NCBI GenBank assembly: GCA_018608045.1
Contig: JABBAI010000086.1
Coordinates: 1-64,000 of the forward strand
DNA from: Octadecabacter sp.
GTDB taxonomy: Bacteria > Pseudomonadota > Alphaproteobacteria > Rhodobacterales > Rhodobacteraceae
Direction of reading: 5' to 3'
Length of the DNA: 64,000 nucleotides
The number at the start of each line of letters is the position of its first letter. Positions within the stretch are counted from its first letter, which is position 1. Under the pieces are notes generated by a model. That model was not told the origin of the DNA. It saw only the letters and a program-made list of their open reading frames with translations, and made no database searches. Both the position numbers and the translations under genes were made by a program. This document shows, in pieces, positions 10,112 to 21,644 of the stretch.

Positions 10112-11788
10112 TTAGAACAAGCCTTCGATTTGGCCATCATCGTTCAAATGGATGTTCTCAGCAGATGGCACACGGGGCAGGCCCGGCATTGTCATGATCT
10201 CACCGCACACGGCGACCACGAAACCGGCACCCGCGCTTAGGCGAACTTCACGTACCGGAACAGAGAACCCTGTTGGTGCGCCGCGCAATGTCGGATCCGT
10301 TGAAAACGAATACTGGGTTTTCGCCATGCAGACAGGCAGATTGCCGTATCCCTGCTCTTCCCAAAGCTTCAACTGATCGCGAATTTTCTGGTCCATCAAT
10401 GCCTCATCCGCGTGATAAATCCGCTTGGCAATCGTCTGGATTTTATCAGCCAGCTTCATGTCATCGGGATAGATTGGCGCGAATGCGGATACGCCGCTGT
10501 CTGCGATTTCTGCGACACGTGTTGCCAAGGCCTCTGACCCCTTTGACCCGTGCTCCCAGTGTTGGGACAAAATGGCTTCGGACCCTTGCGTTTCTACGTA
10601 ATCCTTAACGGCTTGCACTTCGGCGTCCGTGTCTGTCACGAAATGGTTGATCGCTACAACAACGGGAACCCCAAAAGATTTGAGGTTGCCGATATGACGA
10701 CCAAGGTTGGCACACCCATTGTTCACCGCAGCCACGTCTTCATTGCCAAGGTCAGCCTTTGCAACGCCGCCGTTCATCTTCATCGCGCGCACTGTTGCAA
10801 CCAACACGACGCAAGCTGGGCTCAGGCCTGCTTTGCGGCACTTGATGTTCATGAACTTCTCGGCACCCAGATCGGCACCGAAACCTGCTTCCGTCACAAC
10901 GTAATCCGCGATTTTCAGCGCTGTGGTTGTTGCAATAACCGAGTTACAGCCGTGCGCGATGTTGGCGAATGGGCCACCATGTACAAATGCTGGGTTGTTT
11001 TCCAAGGTCTGGACAAGGTTCGGCTGCATCGCGTCTTTCAACAGAACCGTCATCGCGCCATCGGCCTTGATGTCGCGGGCAAAAACGGGGCTTCGATCAC
11101 GGCGATACGCCACGATCATTGATCCCAAACGGTCTTGCAGGTCTTTCAAATCTTTAGCCAAGCACAAAATGGCCATAACTTCGGATGCGACCGTGATGTC
11201 AAATCCGGCTTCGCGTGGGAAACCGTTCGCAACACCGCCCAAAGACGCTGTGATCTGACGCAACGCACGGTCGTTCATATCAACAACGCGGCGCCAGACA
11301 ACGCGGCGGATGTCGATCTCAAGCTCGTTACCCCAGTAAATGTGGTTGTCGATCATCGCAGACAGCAGGCTGTGCGCGGATGTGATCGCATGGAAGTCGC
11401 CTGTGAAATGCAGGTTCATGTCTTCCATCGGTACGATCTGCGCGTAACCACCACCAGCGGCCCCGCCCTTCATGCCGAAGTTTGGCCCAAGCGATGCTTC
11501 GCGGATACAAACAGCAGCCTTTTTACCGATGCGGTTCAGGCCATCGCCCAAACCAACCGTTGTTGTTGTCTTTCCTTCGCCCGCAGGGGTCGGGTTGATC
11601 GCCGTCACAAGGATCAGCTTACCGCTGTCGTTCTTTTGCACGGAGTTGATGAACTCTTGGCTCACTTTTGCTTTGTCGTGGCCATAGGGCAGCAGATCGT
11701 CAGATCCAATCCCGAGCTTCGCGCCAATCTCTTGGATCGGCTTCTTGTTCGCTTCGCGTGCGATTTGAATGTCGGTCTTGTAACCCAT
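10112..11788 (-). CDS. fhs: Formate--tetrahydrofolate ligase
   Basis: [54 protein letters not shown]. Confidence 0.97.
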   Translation of the reverse strand: MGYKTDIQIAREANKKPIQEIGAKLGIGSDDLLPYGHDKAKVSQEFINSVQKNDSGKLILVTAINPTPAGEGKTTTTVGLGDGLNRIGKKAAVCIREASLGPNFGMKGGAAGGGYAQIVPMEDMNLHFTGDFHAITSAHSLLSAMIDNHIYWGNELEIDIRRVVWRRVVDMNDRALRQITASLGGVANGFPREAGFDITVASEVMAILCLAKDLKDLQDRLGSMIVAYRRDRSPVFARDIKADGAMTVLLKDAMQPNLVQTLENNPAFVHGGPFANIAHGCNSVIATTTALKIADYVVTEAGFGADLGAEKFMNIKCRKAGLSPACVVLVATVRAMKMNGGVAKADLGNEDVAAVNNGCANLGRHIGNLKSFGVPVVVAINHFVTDTDAEVQAVKDYVETQGSEAILSQHWEHGSKGSEALATRVAEIADSGVSAFAPIYPDDMKLADKIQTIAKRIYHADEALMDQKIRDQLKLWEEQGYGNLPVCMAKTQYSFSTDPTLRGAPTGFSVPVREVRLSAGAGFVVAVCGEIMTMPGLPRVPSAENIHLNDDGQIEGLF

Positions 11789-11940
11789 GATCTTCTCCCC
11801 TTAAGCCAAATGGCTGCGTTCAGTATGCTTTCGCACACCCTAACCACGGCTGGAAAGCAATTCGGGACGCGATAACGACATTTTCGCTATCGGAATCGCC
11901 GCCCACACAATCAATCGTTTCTCATGGGAAACCTTCGACG

Positions 11941-12525
11941 CTAATCAGGGGACCACGGACGTTGATCAGGAATGTGAAGCGTCAGGATATCGCCAACGGT
12001 TATTTTTCCTTCGGCCGCCACCCATGCACACACACCACGCCGGTTTTTGGCAGCTGGTTTGAACCCAACGCCTTTGCCCGGATGCACCTGTTCCAGTGAT
12101 TTTGACGGAAAGACGCAAGGACGGTTTTCCATATCTACCGTGACGGTCGCACCGCTGGGGGCCTGCAGCCGCGATGATGGCGGGACGTGGGTGAAATCAG
12201 GGATGCCTTTGATCACCATTGTCGCACCTACGCGGGTCGGATCGATTGCATCAATCCCCATTTCGGCGGCAATCGCATCCAGTTCTTCGATGCTGACGAT
12301 GCTCAGCTGGCGCTCATTCTTGATCGCCGTGTCCTTTTGGTATTGCGACTTTACCCGATTGCATGCCGGACGCGTGACACCAGCATGAAACGCGCCCTCA
12401 ACACCCGCAAATGTCAGGTCAATCGTGTCGCGCGCTGGCGATAACAATGCGGCGCGATCGTCGTCTATCACGGACCCGAGCCATATGATTTCAGCTGTGT
12501 AATGTGTCGGTTTTAATGCGGGCAT
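11941..12525 (-). CDS. MOSC domain-containing protein
   Basis: HAGVTRPACNRVKSQY, C-terminal GKGVGFKPAAKNRRGVCAWVAAEG; MOSC-like arrangement. Confidence 0.7.
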   Translation of the reverse strand: MPALKPTHYTAEIIWLGSVIDDDRAALLSPARDTIDLTFAGVEGAFHAGVTRPACNRVKSQYQKDTAIKNERQLSIVSIEELDAIAAEMGIDAIDPTRVGATMVIKGIPDFTHVPPSSRLQAPSGATVTVDMENRPCVFPSKSLEQVHPGKGVGFKPAAKNRRGVCAWVAAEGKITVGDILTLHIPDQRPWSPD

Positions 12526-12617
12526 CGTGCTCTCCTAAATGTGGGGAAACACTGCCGCGAAGCCACCTTCTGCTCAAGCGACAAATTGTGACATCACGTA
12601 TCAAGGGCGCTAAACGA

Positions 12618-12649
12618 AAACCGCCCAGACGGTGAGGTCTGGGCGGTTT
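12618..12649 (-). terminator. Rho-independent terminator downstream of ftsH
   Basis: Perfect 13-bp stem AAACCGCCCAGAC/GTCTGGGCGGTTT with 6-nt loop, T-rich tail on minus strand. Confidence 0.85.
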
Positions 12650-12653
12650 GGTC

Positions 12654-14576
12654 TTACGTTGCTTCAGGCTCAAGGTCCGTATCGGGCGCCTTGGGCTTGC
12701 GCGGCTTGGTTTTCGGGATCGCCGTAACCGAATTGCCGGATTTCGGCGTGAGGTCCACATCGTCATCCTCATCATCACGGTTCAGCTTTTCACCTGCCAT
12801 GACCCGTTTGATTTCGGCGCCCGTCAGCGTTTCGTATTCCAAAAGACCTTGACCGAGGCGTTCGAATTCCACGTTCTTTTCTTTCAGAATTTCCAACGCT
12901 TTTTGGAAACCTTGTTCAATAAAGGCCTTAACCTCGTCCTCAATCACGCCTTTGGTATCGGCAGAGACTGAAAAACCAGCGGTGTTGCCCTGATAGCCTT
13001 CGTGCGCTTCCGCGTAATCGATGTTGCCGACCTTGTCAGACATACCCCAGCGCATGATCATCGCACGGGCCAGTTGGCTGGCCTGCTGAATGTCACCCGC
13101 CGGACCGTTGGACACCTGATCTTCACCGTATTTAATAACTTCAGCGGCTTTACCAGCCATCGTCATCGCAAGACGCTGATGGCATTCATCGCGGAACATA
13201 TTCAAACGGTCCATCTCTGGCAGGGACATCACCATACCGAGCGCACCACCGCGTGGAATGATCGTCGCCTTATAGACGGGGTCACATTTGGGCAGCGAGA
13301 TGCCGACCACCGCGTGGCCCGCCTCGTGATAAGCGGTCATTTCCTTTTGCGCGTCCGTCATAATCATGGAGCGACGTTCGGCACCCATCATAATCTTGTC
13401 TTTCGCGCTCTCGAAATCGGCCATGGCGACGAAACGACGTCCCACACGGGCCGCGGTCAATGCGGCTTCGTTCACAAGGTTCGCCAAATCCGCACCAGAA
13501 AAACCGGGGGAGCCACGGGCGATGATGCGCAGATCAACGTCGGGACCAAGTGGCACTTTGCGCGCATGCACACCAAGGATTTTTTCACGGCCTTTGATGT
13601 CGGGATTGCCGACAGTCACCTGACGGTCAAAACGACCAGGGCGCAGCAAGGCAGGGTCCAGCACGTCTTTACGGTTGGTCGCCGCGATGATGATGACGCC
13701 TTCGTTGGCTTCAAAACCGTCCATTTCAACCAGAAGCTGGTTCAGTGTCTGTTCACGTTCGTCGTTGCCGCCGCCCATGCCAACACCACGGGCACGGCCC
13801 ACGGCGTCAATTTCGTCGATGAAGATGATACACGGCGCGTTCTTTTTGGCTTGCTCGAACATGTCGCGCACACGGGATGCACCGACACCAACGAACATTT
13901 CAACAAAGTCAGAACCCGAAATTGTAAAGAACGGCACACCCGCCTCACCCGCAATTGCGCGCGCCAGAAGCGTTTTACCCGTACCCGGAGGGCCCACAAG
14001 CAATGCACCTTTCGGAATTTTACCACCGAGGCGCGAGAATTTTTGCGGATTGCGCAGGAATTCTACGATTTCCTCAAGCTCTTCCTTGGCTTCATCAATA
14101 CCTGCCACGTCGTCAAACGTCACACGGCCTTCTTTTTCGGTCAGCATCTTGGCTTTGGATTTGCCAAAGCCCATCGCGCCGCCTTTGCCGCCACCCTGCA
14201 TGCGGTTCATGAAATAAATCCACACACCGATCAGCAGAACGAAGGGCAGAAGTCCCACAAGGAACGTCGCAACACCGGATTGTTCCTGCGCTTCAATCGT
14301 CAGGGACACGCCTTTTGCGACAAGCAAATCAGCAACTTCGGTATTATCTGCACCGATGATAACCTGATATGTGCGCCCGTCAGACCCACGGTATAGCAGC
14401 TTTTCCCCGTCAATACGAGCCTCAGCCACGGCACCGGCGTCAATCGCTTGAACCAGTTCGGAATAGCTTTTCTCATTGGTCGCTTGCGCGCCCTGCCCAC
14501 TTCCGAACAGGTTGAACAGCGAAATAACAAGAACGAAGAGCACGACCCAGAAGGCCAGATTGCGTGCGTTGCCCAA
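12654..14576 (-). CDS. ftsH: ATP-dependent zinc metalloprotease FtsH
   Basis: [40 protein letters not shown] zinc-binding motif, N-terminal TM segments. Confidence 0.98.
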   Translation of the reverse strand: MGNARNLAFWVVLFVLVISLFNLFGSGQGAQATNEKSYSELVQAIDAGAVAEARIDGEKLLYRGSDGRTYQVIIGADNTEVADLLVAKGVSLTIEAQEQSGVATFLVGLLPFVLLIGVWIYFMNRMQGGGKGGAMGFGKSKAKMLTEKEGRVTFDDVAGIDEAKEELEEIVEFLRNPQKFSRLGGKIPKGALLVGPPGTGKTLLARAIAGEAGVPFFTISGSDFVEMFVGVGASRVRDMFEQAKKNAPCIIFIDEIDAVGRARGVGMGGGNDEREQTLNQLLVEMDGFEANEGVIIIAATNRKDVLDPALLRPGRFDRQVTVGNPDIKGREKILGVHARKVPLGPDVDLRIIARGSPGFSGADLANLVNEAALTAARVGRRFVAMADFESAKDKIMMGAERRSMIMTDAQKEMTAYHEAGHAVVGISLPKCDPVYKATIIPRGGALGMVMSLPEMDRLNMFRDECHQRLAMTMAGKAAEVIKYGEDQVSNGPAGDIQQASQLARAMIMRWGMSDKVGNIDYAEAHEGYQGNTAGFSVSADTKGVIEDEVKAFIEQGFQKALEILKEKNVEFERLGQGLLEYETLTGAEIKRVMAGEKLNRDDEDDDVDLTPKSGNSVTAIPKTKPRKPKAPDTDLEPEAT

Positions 14577-14663
14577 GGCGACACTCCTTTAGAAGAATGG
14601 ATAGGGAGCGCGCGTTAACAGCACGTTACCTTTAGACATAAGATAGACGCTAAAGGCGCGAGT

Positions 14664-15959
14664 TCAACGGGAAACCAAGAAAGAGGTGAAATCCGCGACA
14701 ATGCGCGCGCTAAATCCGTTTTGTAGCCCAGCCAAAGGGGCCGAAATCAGGGTATCACCGTCAAACACTGCCGGCGACGCCATTAAACTGCTGCGCGGCA
14801 GGCCAATATCGCGCCAATCTGGCACCTGCGACAGGTCGTCGCCCAAGGCTGCTACCCGCAAATTACCCACGGCTTGACAGTCTGGCAGTTGCCCAACCTC
14901 CCAGCGACCATCCCAAATTACACTGTCAGTGCGATCGCCCCAATCAATCGCTCCCTCGCAAGCATTCAGCTCACGGGCAAAGCGCAAACCATCCGCCGTT
15001 TTGCTGATCAAACATCCCGCAACAGTGTGGTGATCCTGTTTGATCAAAGCCACATCGAGGTGGATCATCGCCATCTCGCGTGGGGGATAGTCCGCGCCGT
15101 TGACGTATTGAACAGCAGCCAAATGCAGACGTCGTTCCGTTTCAGGATGGATCGGAGGGCGCGGACGTTTGGGAATAATGACATCGCCGGCTTCAAACGT
15201 CACAACGCGCCGCGCCTCTTGTGCGGCATGACTTTGGAGCGCGCCTTTTGCCTGCGATAACGCCGCAGCCGTGGTTTTCAATCCATCAGCATCGATGCCC
15301 AGCGGGCCCAGCGCCTCCAGGATTTGGCGCGCTTTGGGGCGGGTCTGGCTTAAGTCTTCGTTGCTTGGGTCTTCGATCCACGCCACATCGTGACGGCGCA
15401 GATATTCCCGCAATTCTGCGCGCGTTTGCTGCCAAAGGGGTCGGGCAAACGCGATGCCGTTACGCTTGAAATAAGCAGGCATCGCCGCAAGCCCGTCCAC
15501 ACCAGACTTACGCGCCAACCGCATTAGAAATGTCTCAGCGATATCATCGGCCGTGTGGCCAAGGACAACACCGTCTGCGCCATTCAATAGCGCCCACTGT
15601 GCAATCAAGTCATACCGCGCGTTGCGCGCCGCCGCCTGAACATTTCCAGCCGCCTGCGTTCCGTCCCAGTCCAGAATACTATGTTCAATATCATGGCGCG
15701 CACAAAATGCCGCCACGAACGCGGATTCATCAGCCGCCTCTGGGCGCAAGCCGTGGTTCACGGTGGCCGCGATCACGGGCACGCCTGTTTGCGCAGACCA
15801 ACGCGTATACAGGTGCAACAACGCCATTGAATCCCCGCCACCCGACACGGCGACGGCGATTTTATCAGTCGAGGTAAACGAAAACGCGGTGTCTACAAAA
15901 TGCATCAGCATTGCATCCTCAACGGGATGCTGCTCCAACCAATCAGGGTCTAGCCGCAC
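14664..15959 (-). CDS. tilS: tRNA(Ile)-lysidine synthetase
   Basis: AVSGGGDSMALLHL PP-loop; VNHGLRPEAADE; GHTADDIAET. Confidence 0.95.
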   Translation of the reverse strand: MRLDPDWLEQHPVEDAMLMHFVDTAFSFTSTDKIAVAVSGGGDSMALLHLYTRWSAQTGVPVIAATVNHGLRPEAADESAFVAAFCARHDIEHSILDWDGTQAAGNVQAAARNARYDLIAQWALLNGADGVVLGHTADDIAETFLMRLARKSGVDGLAAMPAYFKRNGIAFARPLWQQTRAELREYLRRHDVAWIEDPSNEDLSQTRPKARQILEALGPLGIDADGLKTTAAALSQAKGALQSHAAQEARRVVTFEAGDVIIPKRPRPPIHPETERRLHLAAVQYVNGADYPPREMAMIHLDVALIKQDHHTVAGCLISKTADGLRFARELNACEGAIDWGDRTDSVIWDGRWEVGQLPDCQAVGNLRVAALGDDLSQVPDWRDIGLPRSSLMASPAVFDGDTLISAPLAGLQNGFSARIVADFTSFLVSR

Positions 15960-16777
15960 CCGAGCGTTGCCATCGCCTGTGCGGCCTCACCAACTTCGGG
16001 GGCACCGGGGAAACGTGTGGCGACTTCGCCCAAGGTGACGCAGGCATCTTGCTGCTGTCCAAGTGCCGCAAGGGATTTACCAAGCTTCGTCAACGCAGCG
16101 GGGGCCACCGACCCTTCGGGCGCACCCGAAAACGCCGCCAGATAGGCGCGCGCTGCATTCGTGGTCTCGCCCAATTGTTCAAATGCCTGACCGCGCAGGA
16201 AGTGCGCATCAGATGCTACTGGGCTGCCCGGGTAGGTCTCATTGAAGGACGCAAGGAGGTCAGCGGCGCTGCGAAAGTCACCTGAGGCGAGCGCCTCCTG
16301 CGCCCGCGTAAAGTCCTCTTGCTCCCCTATCGCGAGGCTCGGGCCGCTGCTTACGGGAGTTTGGGTCACGGGGGCGGTCGGTTCAACGTCGACGCCGCCC
16401 AGCGATGGGGTTTGACCAAGATTGCCGATGTCACAGCCTGCTTCAAGTTCACACAGGCGGAATTCAAGATCACCGATGCGGTTCGTACCATCGCGGGTGA
16501 TCCGCGTGATCCTAAATTCGAAGTCCTCAGTTTTAGATGTTAGGCGCGTCAGCTCTGCCTCGATGGAAATCAGGCGATCCAACGGCGTTGATCCCGTGGC
16601 ACCCTGCCCCGACTGACCGGACGCCACCAATTCACCGCGAAGCGCTGTCACATCAGAATACAGCACCGACAATTCGGCGCGGATATCGGCCAATGTCTGA
16701 TCTTGTGCGAAAGCCGCCCCAGAGATGAAACTCGTTGGGACGGCCATCGCGGCAATAAGGGCGAGTGTGCGGATCAT
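15950..16777 (-). CDS. cpoB: Tol-Pal system protein CpoB/YbgF (TPR protein)
   Basis: Signal peptide, coiled-coil N-terminus, C-terminal TPR repeats; between tilS and pal. Confidence 0.88.
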   Translation of the reverse strand: MIRTLALIAAMAVPTSFISGAAFAQDQTLADIRAELSVLYSDVTALRGELVASGQSGQGATGSTPLDRLISIEAELTRLTSKTEDFEFRITRITRDGTNRIGDLEFRLCELEAGCDIGNLGQTPSLGGVDVEPTAPVTQTPVSSGPSLAIGEQEDFTRAQEALASGDFRSAADLLASFNETYPGSPVASDAHFLRGQAFEQLGETTNAARAYLAAFSGAPEGSVAPAALTKLGKSLAALGQQQDACVTLGEVATRFPGAPEVGEAAQAMATLGCG

Positions 16778-16799
16778 GTCTTCCCCCCGAAAGAACGAA

Positions 16800-17336
16800 T
16801 TAGCTGTTTTGACCGATTGAGATGATCGTCACAGCGCGTCGGTTTTGCGCATAACAAGATTCTTCGGAACACACCGCAATCGGGCGTTCCTTACCGTAGG
16901 ACACGGTGCGAATGCGGCTGGATGCCAAGCCTTTGGAAATCAGGTATTCGCGAACGGAATTGGCGCGACGTGCACCAAGCGCGAGGTTATATTCACGTGT
17001 GCCTTGTTCATCCGCGTGGCCTTCGATCACGGCCAAGTAGTCGGAATTGGTCGAAAGCCATCCGGCCTGTCCGTCCAACGTTGCGCGCCCTGCGGCGGTC
17101 AATGTGGATGTGTCCACTTCGAACAACACGCGGTCGCCAATGGTCTGGCTGAAGAACTGTGGGCTGCTGGGATCGTTGGCCCCGCCAAGTCCGGTCTGGT
17201 TGATGTCATTGGCTGCGTTCAGCCCGTTTTGTGCGTTCAGATCAACCGTGTCTGTGGTGTTAAAACGGTCTGCGTTTGTACACGCGCTTAGGCTGAGGGC
17301 GCCAATCACCAGCACGGCTTTGATAAGATGTTTCAT
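16800..17336 (-). CDS. pal: Peptidoglycan-associated lipoprotein
   Basis: Lipobox LSAC; OmpA-like VIEGHADEQGTREYNLALGARRANSVREYL. Confidence 0.96.
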   Translation of the reverse strand: MKHLIKAVLVIGALSLSACTNADRFNTTDTVDLNAQNGLNAANDINQTGLGGANDPSSPQFFSQTIGDRVLFEVDTSTLTAAGRATLDGQAGWLSTNSDYLAVIEGHADEQGTREYNLALGARRANSVREYLISKGLASSRIRTVSYGKERPIAVCSEESCYAQNRRAVTIISIGQNS

Positions 17337-17427
17337 GGGTCTGTCCCGTTATTTTTGTTTGCTCGTTGCGCACAGTCTAGCACGCGGAAATTGAATTGAG
17401 AATCGCGAATGCGTGATCATGATAACC

Positions 17428-18759
17428 CTACCGTTGCAGGGGGCCCCATGACGGATCGGACCCGCCTTGCGGTGTCGTCACACGGCGCAAATTGCGGCCC
17501 GTGATATCGACGGAATACAAGCCTGTCGTGCCATCCGCGCCTTGGGTTTCACGCGCAAACATGATGACACGCCCGTTTGGTGCCCATGTCGGGCCTTCAT
17601 CAAGGAAAGACGACGTCAAAAGACGTTCCTCAGACCCGTCCGTGCGCATCACACCGATATGGAACCGTCCAGATTCTTGCTTGGTGAAGGCAATCAAATC
17701 GCCGCGCGGGGACCACACGGGTGTGCCATATCGCCCATTTCCAAAGGAAATACGCTGCGGCTCCCCCCCGTTGGCCCCCATGATGTAGAGCTGCTGTGTG
17801 CCGGAACGGTCGGATTCGAACACAATCTGGTTTCCATTGGGGCTAAACGACGGGGCTGTTTCAATCGCAGGTGTGTTGGTCAAACGGCTGTGCTGCCCTG
17901 TGGTCAAATCCGTATGGAAGATGTCTGTGTTGCCGCCTTGGATCAGGGAATAGATAACCTGCCGCCCATCAAGGCTGAAGCGCGGCGAAAACGCCATATC
18001 GCCGTCCGCGGTGCCAAGCTGTTGGCGGCCAACCGTCGCAACATCGAGAACATTAATGCGCGGAAATCCGCTTTCATAGCTGGTATACAGCACGCGGTCG
18101 CCCGTGGGGCTAAAGCGTGGGGCAAGAACAATCGCACTGCTGTCCGTCAGATACTGAACATTTGCGCCGTCATAATCCATAATCGCCAGACGTTTGGCAC
18201 GATCGTTTTTGGGGCCAGTCTCAGCGACATACACCACGCGGCTGTCGAAATATCCGGCTTCGCCTGTGATGCGGCTGTACACAGCATCCGCGACCTGATG
18301 AGCCATACGACGCCAAGCGTCCGTTGTGCCGGCAAGTTGCAATCCTTCGCCCATCTCTGCGCCGGAAAATACGTCATAGAGGCGGAATTTGACCGTCACC
18401 TGATTGCCATTCACTGCGACAGCGCCTGTCACCAACGCCTGTGCGTTGATTGCGCGCCAATCGGCAAATGCGACAGGTGCACCGAACCCCGACGGGGTTG
18501 AAATGAAGGCCGACGCAGGGATTTGGCGAAACAAGCCCGTGCCGTTCAAATCTTCTGCGATCACGCGACTGATGTCCGCCGCCATCTGTTCGGATCCACC
18601 AACTTCGGGCTGAAACGACGGGATCGCGAACGGCAATGCCTCAATCACACCACTGGTCAATGTGCCAAGGTCGATCAATTCACTTTGCGCACGCGCGGGG
18701 CTGGACAGGGTCGCGGCCAAGACGCACGCGGTGAGGAGTGTTAAAATACGTTTTATCAT
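17428..18759 (-). CDS. tolB: Tol-Pal system beta-propeller protein TolB
   Basis: Signal peptide, repeated [32 protein letters not shown] propeller blades. Confidence 0.96.
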   Translation of the reverse strand: MIKRILTLLTACVLAATLSSPARAQSELIDLGTLTSGVIEALPFAIPSFQPEVGGSEQMAADISRVIAEDLNGTGLFRQIPASAFISTPSGFGAPVAFADWRAINAQALVTGAVAVNGNQVTVKFRLYDVFSGAEMGEGLQLAGTTDAWRRMAHQVADAVYSRITGEAGYFDSRVVYVAETGPKNDRAKRLAIMDYDGANVQYLTDSSAIVLAPRFSPTGDRVLYTSYESGFPRINVLDVATVGRQQLGTADGDMAFSPRFSLDGRQVIYSLIQGGNTDIFHTDLTTGQHSRLTNTPAIETAPSFSPNGNQIVFESDRSGTQQLYIMGANGGEPQRISFGNGRYGTPVWSPRGDLIAFTKQESGRFHIGVMRTDGSEERLLTSSFLDEGPTWAPNGRVIMFARETQGADGTTGLYSVDITGRNLRRVTTPQGGSDPSWGPLQR

Positions 18760-18853
18760 AGCGCATATACTCTCTTATTTGCCCGCGGTTTCAACGGGGA
18801 GTTTTTGGGTCGGCGGATCACTGCGATCAGCGCTTGGGCTGCAAGGGTGCCTG

Positions 18854-19972
18854 TCATCGCAGCGCCATTTGGGACGGATCAAACACAAGCTGTAGGTCGC
18901 GCCGTGTCTGGAATTGTTCTGCGGGGACGTCATATCGCCCGCTTTGACCTTGCGGGCAGCGCACAAGTGCGGACCGCGCGGCACGGTAAATCACTTCGGC
19001 GTCGGCCGCTGTGCCACCTGCAAAGGACGTCATCTCAAAACTGCCGGTATCAAGGACACCACCTGCGTTCATAGAAAAGCGGACCGTGACACTGGTGCGC
19101 ATCGCGGCCGACGACACAGCGCCCAGCGTCCAGCACTGACCGATCTGGCGCATGATGTTGGCCTTGTCGCCGTCCGAAATGTCACCGCCGCCTAAACCGG
19201 GGGTCGGTGTGGGTGTGTCTGCGGGCGTGTCCACGGCCCCAGCGGCGGCCAATGCAGCCGCCACAGGATCAACGGCGTCCTCGGTCGGTGTTTCAGCTGC
19301 CACCGCAGCACGCTGTGGGCGGGTCGCGGGACGGCGCGAGATTTCGGGCGCAAACGACGGGTCATCGGCTTCGGTAATAATGGTGTCTGTTGCGGCTTCG
19401 GGTGCGGTGGTTTCTTCGGCAACGTCGACGTTTTCTTCGGGCACTGCATCAGGTTGTTCAACTGCGGCCTGTGCCACATCAGGTGCAACAGTCGCATCGG
19501 GTTCGGGGGGTGCCACAATTTCAGGGGCCACACGCGGGGCTGGTCGTGGCACGGGTCGAATGCTGCTGCCAAGTTCAATGGACGGGGGTGGCGCGACAAT
19601 CGTTGGGGTGTCGGGCACCGTAGGCGGCGTGTCTGTCACAACCGTTTCAGGCACCGTTAAATCAGGTGCTGCGGGGGGTGTTTCGGGCGCGGGCGGCTGT
19701 ACTGCCACGGGGGCATCAGCAACTGCGGGCGGGGTTTCCACAACGGGTGCAGGCGGCGTGTCCTCAATAACGGGCTGTTCGATTTCGGCGGGGTCATTTG
19801 GCGGCAAATCAGGCTGCACCCCTTGGGTCATCGCCGCAAATTCAGCGCCCGACACAACCGACACTTCCGTCACCTCAAAGGGCAGCGGTTCGGACGACAT
19901 GCCCCAACCCGCAACCATCCACACGACAATCGCCGCGTGTCCCGTGCCTGAAAGATAGGTTCCAACGCTCAT
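18854..19972 (-). CDS. tolA: TolA-like cell envelope protein (Pro/Val/Ala-rich central region)
   Basis: N-terminal TM, long low-complexity region, C-terminal TolA-like domain IMRQIGQCWTLG...VTVRFSMNAGG; synteny. Confidence 0.85.
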   Translation of the reverse strand: MSVGTYLSGTGHAAIVVWMVAGWGMSSEPLPFEVTEVSVVSGAEFAAMTQGVQPDLPPNDPAEIEQPVIEDTPPAPVVETPPAVADAPVAVQPPAPETPPAAPDLTVPETVVTDTPPTVPDTPTIVAPPPSIELGSSIRPVPRPAPRVAPEIVAPPEPDATVAPDVAQAAVEQPDAVPEENVDVAEETTAPEAATDTIITEADDPSFAPEISRRPATRPQRAAVAAETPTEDAVDPVAAALAAAGAVDTPADTPTPTPGLGGGDISDGDKANIMRQIGQCWTLGAVSSAAMRTSVTVRFSMNAGGVLDTGSFEMTSFAGGTAADAEVIYRAARSALVRCPQGQSGRYDVPAEQFQTRRDLQLVFDPSQMALR

Positions 19973-19978
19973 GCGCGA

Positions 19979-20470
19979 TTACCCGTCGCTACCATCCGTG
20001 GCCCCACCAAGGGTAGGCCCACCAATGTCTGTCACCAGACCGATATTGTTAAATCCAGCGGCGTTCAACGCACCCATGATTTGCGCCACAGCGTTCCATT
20101 CGTTCACGCCATCTGCGCGCAGGAAGATGCGGTCACTGTCGCGTTCTGCTGAAATTCCCTGAAGGCGCGGGATTAACTCATCTGATGCAACCACCGTTTG
20201 TTGGATCATGATTTCACCCTCGGCGGTCAAGGTGACCGTCAGTGGTTCTTCATCATCGCTGGGCAGCGCATTGGCCGCCGTTTCAGGCAATTGCACAGGA
20301 ACACCCACCGTCAAAAGCGGGGCCGCGACCATAAAGATAATCAACAAAACCAACATGACATCAACGAAGGGTGTTACGTTAATCTCGCTCATTGGCATGG
20401 TGCGGCGACCGCGACGGCGCGCACGCCGGCCGCCCCCATCGTCCGCCTGTTTCATGACCCCGCCACCCAT
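19979..20470 (-). CDS. tolR: ExbD/TolR family protein
   Basis: MSEINVTPFVDVMLVLLIIFMVAAPLLTVGVPVQLP. Confidence 0.96.
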   Translation of the reverse strand: MGGGVMKQADDGGGRRARRRGRRTMPMSEINVTPFVDVMLVLLIIFMVAAPLLTVGVPVQLPETAANALPSDDEEPLTVTLTAEGEIMIQQTVVASDELIPRLQGISAERDSDRIFLRADGVNEWNAVAQIMGALNAAGFNNIGLVTDIGGPTLGGATDGSDG

Positions 20471-20473
20471 GGC

Positions 20474-21142
20474 TTAAGAATCCAACTGACGGCTAAGGAT
20501 CGTGGCAAACTCATCGGCAAACGCCTCATAGCCGGAAATAATCCGGTCCGCGTCCGCACTAAGTTTGTTGTAATAGATAACGGCAGGAATAGCGGCGAAC
20601 AGGCCCAGCCCCGTGGCGAGAAGCGCTTCCGCGATACCGGGGGCGACAACGGCAAGGTTCGTGTTCTGCTGCTCCGCGATTTCGATAAACGCGTTCATGA
20701 TGCCGATGACCGTACCAAACAGACCGATAAACGGCGCGGATGATCCGACCGTGGCAAGCACCGTCAGCCCGCGCTGCAAGTTTTCTGTTTCTTTCGCGAT
20801 GGCGACGTCCATGGAACGATCAATGCGCGACGTTGCCCCCGCGATCAGCCCACCATCCTGGCGGTGCGATCTGCGCCATTCCAACATGCCTGACGCGAAA
20901 ATCTTTTCCGACTGACCCTTGGGGGTCGCGCCGATTTGATCAAACAATTCATCCAAAGGATTGCCCGACCAGAAGGCCTCGTCAAAGACACGGGCCTCAG
21001 CGCGCGCGCGGCGATACTGCATCCATTTGTCGACAATAACGGCCCAACACCACACTGAGGCCACGATCAGTACAATCATGACCAGCTGTACAGCGATCGT
21101 TGCGTGGGCAAACATTCCCCACATCGTAAAATTCGGTTCCAT
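20474..21142 (-). CDS. tolQ: Tol-Pal system protein TolQ (MotA/TolQ/ExbB)
   Basis: VGSSAPFIGLFGTVIGIMNAF...GIAEALLATGLGLFAAIPAVIYYN. Confidence 0.97.
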   Translation of the reverse strand: MEPNFTMWGMFAHATIAVQLVMIVLIVASVWCWAVIVDKWMQYRRARAEARVFDEAFWSGNPLDELFDQIGATPKGQSEKIFASGMLEWRRSHRQDGGLIAGATSRIDRSMDVAIAKETENLQRGLTVLATVGSSAPFIGLFGTVIGIMNAFIEIAEQQNTNLAVVAPGIAEALLATGLGLFAAIPAVIYYNKLSADADRIISGYEAFADEFATILSRQLDS

Positions 21143-21254
21143 AACGCCTGCTCTGCTCTATCGGGTCATTTTGACCTCTGATTGGGAACAGATGTATCGC
21201 AGCTTGCCAAGGAATGCCAACAAAACGCGCAAATCCAGCGTAGAAACGCGGGTA

Positions 21255-21644
21255 TTAATGTAAATTTCGGCGAAAAGCCGCCGGAAGCCGCGCTGGCGCA
21301 CCTGCCTCATTGATCGCGACAATGGTCACCAGCGCGCTGAATAAAACGTCGCCGCCGCGCTCAACCGTTTGTTTGACGATCAGCCGCGCACCGGTGACGG
21401 CCTTCACGGTGGTGGTCACAACGACCTCGTCGTCGTACTTGGCGGGGGCGTGATAATCCGCCTCAACACGGCGCACCGCGAACACGACGCCGTCGTCGCG
21501 CTTCATCGCGGCCTGATCGACGCCCATCTCGCGCACCCATTCAGAACGCCCGCGTTCAATGAACTTCAGATAATTCGCATAATAGACGATGCCGGCAAGG
21601 TCGGTGTCTTCATAATATATCCGCAGGGGCAAACGATGGGTCAT
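21255..21644 (-). CDS. ybgC: Tol-Pal system-associated acyl-CoA thioesterase
   Basis: RIYYEDTDLAGIVYYANYLKFIERGRSEW hotdog signature. Confidence 0.95.
   Translation of the reverse strand: MTHRLPLRIYYEDTDLAGIVYYANYLKFIERGRSEWVREMGVDQAAMKRDDGVVFAVRRVEADYHAPAKYDDEVVVTTTVKAVTGARLIVKQTVERGGDVLFSALVTIVAINEAGAPARLPAAFRRNLH

Noticed and set aside
11135-11875. 246-aa ORF on + strand
   Set aside because: Antisense shadow of fhs; no domain signature.
13002-14396. 464-aa ORF on + strand
   Set aside because: Antisense to ftsH; His/Thr/Arg-rich composition typical of spurious reading frames opposite GC-rich genes.
17467-18501. 344-aa ORF on + strand
   Set aside because: Antisense shadow of tolB.
19152-19958. 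268-aa Gly/Ser/Ala/Thr-rich ORF on + strand
   Set aside because: Complement of the low-complexity Pro/Val/Ala region of tolA, not a real surface protein.
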